Assembly: GCF_041435015.1 (NCBI RefSeq)
Contig: NZ_CP107989.1
Location: 3,472,001-3,536,000, forward strand
Source of the DNA: Streptomyces canus
GTDB lineage: Bacteria > Actinomycetota > Actinomycetes > Streptomycetales > Streptomycetaceae
Direction: 5' to 3'
Length of the DNA: 64,000 nt
Below, piece by piece: positions 62,538 through 64,000 of the stretch. Every line of letters begins with the position of its first letter. Within the stretch, counting starts at the first letter, position 1. The position numbers were made by a program, and so were the translations under genes. Below the pieces are notes generated by a model that did not search any database, had not been told where the DNA came from, and saw only the letters and a list, made by a program, of their open reading frames with translations.

Positions 62538-63779
62538 TCAGGCCGGATACGGCGGAAATCCGCCGACCAGATCCCGTACTTCTTCACGTGCCCTGACGCT
62601 CTCCACCTCGCCGCGCACAACCCCCGCGAGCAGGGCGGCGATCCTCTCCATCTCCTTCTCCGCCATTCCCTGGGTGGTGACGGCGGCGGTGCCGAGGCGC
62701 AGTCCGCGGGTGTCCGCGTGAGGCAGCGCACAGCAGTCGAGCACCATGCCGGCGGCCGCGAGCCGTCCCCTCGCCGTGCGTCCGTCGACGCCGAGGGGCC
62801 CCGGATCGGCCGTCACGAGGTGGGTGTCGGTCCCGCCGGTGGTGACGACGAGCCCCTCGTCGGCCAGCGCGGCCGCGAGGATCCTCGCACTGGCCACCAC
62901 CTGATGGGCGTACGCGGCGAACGCCGGTGTCGCCGCCTCCCCGAACGCGACCGCCTTCGCGGCGATGGTGTGCATCTGCGCGCCGCCCTGCGTGAACGGG
63001 AAGACGGCCCGGTCGACCCGCTCGGCCAGTTCGCCGCCGCAGAGGATCATTCCGCCGCGGGGGCCGCGCAGCACCTTGTGCGTGGTGGCGCAGACGACGT
63101 CGGCGTACGGCACCGGACTGGGCGCCGCTCCCCCGGCGACGAGCCCGATGGGGTGGGCGGCGTCGGCGATCAGATACGCGCCCACCTCGTCGGCGACCTC
63201 GCGGAAGAAGGCGTAGTCGATGTGCCGGGGATAGGCGATGGAGCCGCACACGATCGCCTTGGGCCGGTGGGTGCGGGCCAGTGTCCGGACCTGGTCGTGG
63301 TCGATGAGCCCGGTCTCGGCGTCGACGCCGTAGGGGACGAAGTCGAACCAGCGGCCGGAGAAGTTGGCGGGCGAGCCGTGGGTGAGGTGGCCGCCGTAGG
63401 GCAGGCCGAGGGCGAGGACGGTGTCGCCGGGGCGCAGGAGCGCGGCGTAGGCGGCCAGGACCGCCGAAGAGCCGGAGTGGGACTGCACGTTGGCGTGCTC
63501 GGCGCCGAACAGGGACTTCGCCCGGTCCACGGCGAGCCGCTCGGCGACGTCGACGATCTCGCAGCCGCCGTGGTGCCGGGCGCCCGGATATCCCTCGGCG
63601 TACTTGTTGGCCAGCGCGGAGCCCAGCGCGGCCAGTACGGCCGGTGAGCAGAAGTTCTCGGCGGCGATGAGCTGAAGCGTCGACGACTGCCGGTGGAGCT
63701 CCCCGAGCAGGATCTCGGCCAGCTCGGGGTCCTGCCGCGCGAGGACGTCGGCGGTCTGGGGCGCATGGGTGACCGACAT
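62538..63779 (-). CDS. glyA: Serine hydroxymethyltransferase-like PLP enzyme
   Basis: 413 residues, the SHMT length and fold. Landmarks: 'LIAAENFCSPAVLAALGSAL', NKYAEGYPGARHHGGCE, 'SHSGSSAVLAAYAALLRPGD', 'ADAAHPIGLVAGG' (PLP Asp/His), VVCATTHKVLRGPRGG with PLP Lys235, and GLRLGTAAVTT (substrate carboxylate Arg). The pair Tyr-Tyr of typical SHMT (RYYGGCE) is His69-His70 here, so activity or substrate may differ. Actinomycetes carry a second, orthodox glyA elsewhere. ATG at 63779 with CGGAG upstream. Confidence 0.85.
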   Translation of the reverse strand: MSVTHAPQTADVLARQDPELAEILLGELHRQSSTLQLIAAENFCSPAVLAALGSALANKYAEGYPGARHHGGCEIVDVAERLAVDRAKSLFGAEHANVQSHSGSSAVLAAYAALLRPGDTVLALGLPYGGHLTHGSPANFSGRWFDFVPYGVDAETGLIDHDQVRTLARTHRPKAIVCGSIAYPRHIDYAFFREVADEVGAYLIADAAHPIGLVAGGAAPSPVPYADVVCATTHKVLRGPRGGMILCGGELAERVDRAVFPFTQGGAQMHTIAAKAVAFGEAATPAFAAYAHQVVASARILAAALADEGLVVTTGGTDTHLVTADPGPLGVDGRTARGRLAAAGMVLDCCALPHADTRGLRLGTAAVTTQGMAEKEMERIAALLAGVVRGEVESVRAREEVRDLVGGFPPYPA

Positions 63780-63848
63780 GGTGGACTCCGGGGCGTCGAC
63801 GATGACGTACGTCCAATGTAGGCCCGGGGCCCGTGGGGTGCCCGGTCG

Positions 63849-64000
63849 TTACGTCCTTGCGGGTACACCCGTGAGCGCGGTGACGACAGGATCCAGCGCC
63901 TCGTTCAGCCCCATCCCCAACGCGCCCCTCGCACCGCTCGGCCCCGGCGGGCCTCCCGGGCTTCGGGCCGCTGCGTCGGACTCCGTCCGCCGGCTCGGGT
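63849..64000 (-). CDS. Unidentified gene, C-terminal end (partial)
   Basis: A minus-strand frame is open from the window edge to a TAA at 63849-63851, giving about 50 residues ending NEALDPVVTALTGVPART, with Gly/Pro-rich sequence before that. The last part looks like a helix and the codon use is Streptomyces-like. The gene is upstream of and in the same direction as glyA (69-bp gap). From remembered synteny it could be a low-molecular-weight phosphatase; the sequence alone does not show this. Confidence 0.5.
   Translation of the reverse strand, partial: PSRRTESDAAARSPGGPPGPSGARGALGMGLNEALDPVVTALTGVPART

Noticed and set aside
60945..63647. 900-codon plus-strand frame
   Set aside because: Antisense shadow of the MraY-family and SHMT-like genes, with Arg/Asp/Gly-rich nonsense composition.

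Overview
The window is chromosomal DNA of a Streptomyces. The evidence is very high G+C with strong third-position G/C, many GTG and some TTG starts, many coupled ATGA/GTGA gene overlaps, and genus hallmarks in one block: the polar-growth coiled-coil proteins Scy and FilP, the mismatch endonuclease NucS, isobutyryl-CoA mutase IcmA, the chitinase cluster chiS-chiR-chiC and a complete atpIBEFHAGDC operon. From memory, the gene order follows the conserved core of S. coelicolor from about SCO5427 down to SCO5363, read backwards. I recognise no tRNA, rRNA, CRISPR array, prophage or insertion sequence. Apart from intergenic repeats the region looks like stable core chromosome.

Layout. 1-120 is the tail of an ABC permease gene. 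127-7604 holds central carbon metabolism: a PPOX-family protein, a DNA-binding protein, pfkA divergent from pta-ackA, then pyk with a strong terminator. 7744-10566 is an envelope/secreted cluster (DUF6230, DUF6114, a Ser/Thr/Pro-rich exported protein). 10567-15744 has a 660-nt non-coding stretch with palindromes, a TPR-thioredoxin, a TetR regulator, icmA, a DUF3817 protein and a MarR regulator. 15745-16318 and 20130-20592 are gene-free and share an inverted family of intergenic repeats. Between them lie a TetR-controlled coupled operon (SRPBCC-like, DUF4166, TetR, SMP-30) and a DUF3817/thiamine-binding pair. 20593-23246 holds three coupled AIM24 genes and a MarR regulator, probably absC. 23260-27312 is an OmpR/histidine-kinase pair, a divergent PepSY protein and an MFS permease. 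27439-30236 is meaB, a thiolase and methylmalonyl-CoA epimerase. 30469-39641 is scy, filP and two paralogous ABC ATPase/permease modules. 39646-45804 includes a small zinc protein, an LLM oxidoreductase, an SCO5389-family protein divergent from nucS, a large membrane ATPase and a STAS protein. 45956-48341 includes a 3-hydroxybutyryl-CoA dehydrogenase, a PduO-type adenosyltransferase with a duplicated tail, and a membrane protein. 48492-52772 is chiS-chiR-chiC and a DUF2550 protein. 52841-61037 is the ATP synthase operon with its terminator and probable promoter. 61083-64000 has a MraY/WecA-family transferase, a serine hydroxymethyltransferase-like gene and a cut-off gene.

Functional links. 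PfkA, Pyk and Pta-AckA join glycolysis to acetate overflow. IcmA, MeaB, epimerase, thiolase, hydroxybutyryl-CoA dehydrogenase and the adenosyltransferase form a scattered set for B12-dependent short-chain acyl-CoA metabolism, which feeds polyketide precursors. Scy and FilP organise tip growth. ChiS/ChiR with DasR-like sites control the chitinase.

The points most worth a second look are the duplicated PduO C-terminus (47640-47814), the apparent nonsense codon in the PepSY gene (26048), the twin TetR operators (19367-19427), G-rich hairpin repeats in both long gaps of the atp operon, the composite intergenic repeats, the secreted DUF6230/DUF6114 cluster, and key-residue changes in the ATPase P-loop, the STAS protein and the SHMT-like enzyme. 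All coordinates come from reading the sequence. No database search was possible.
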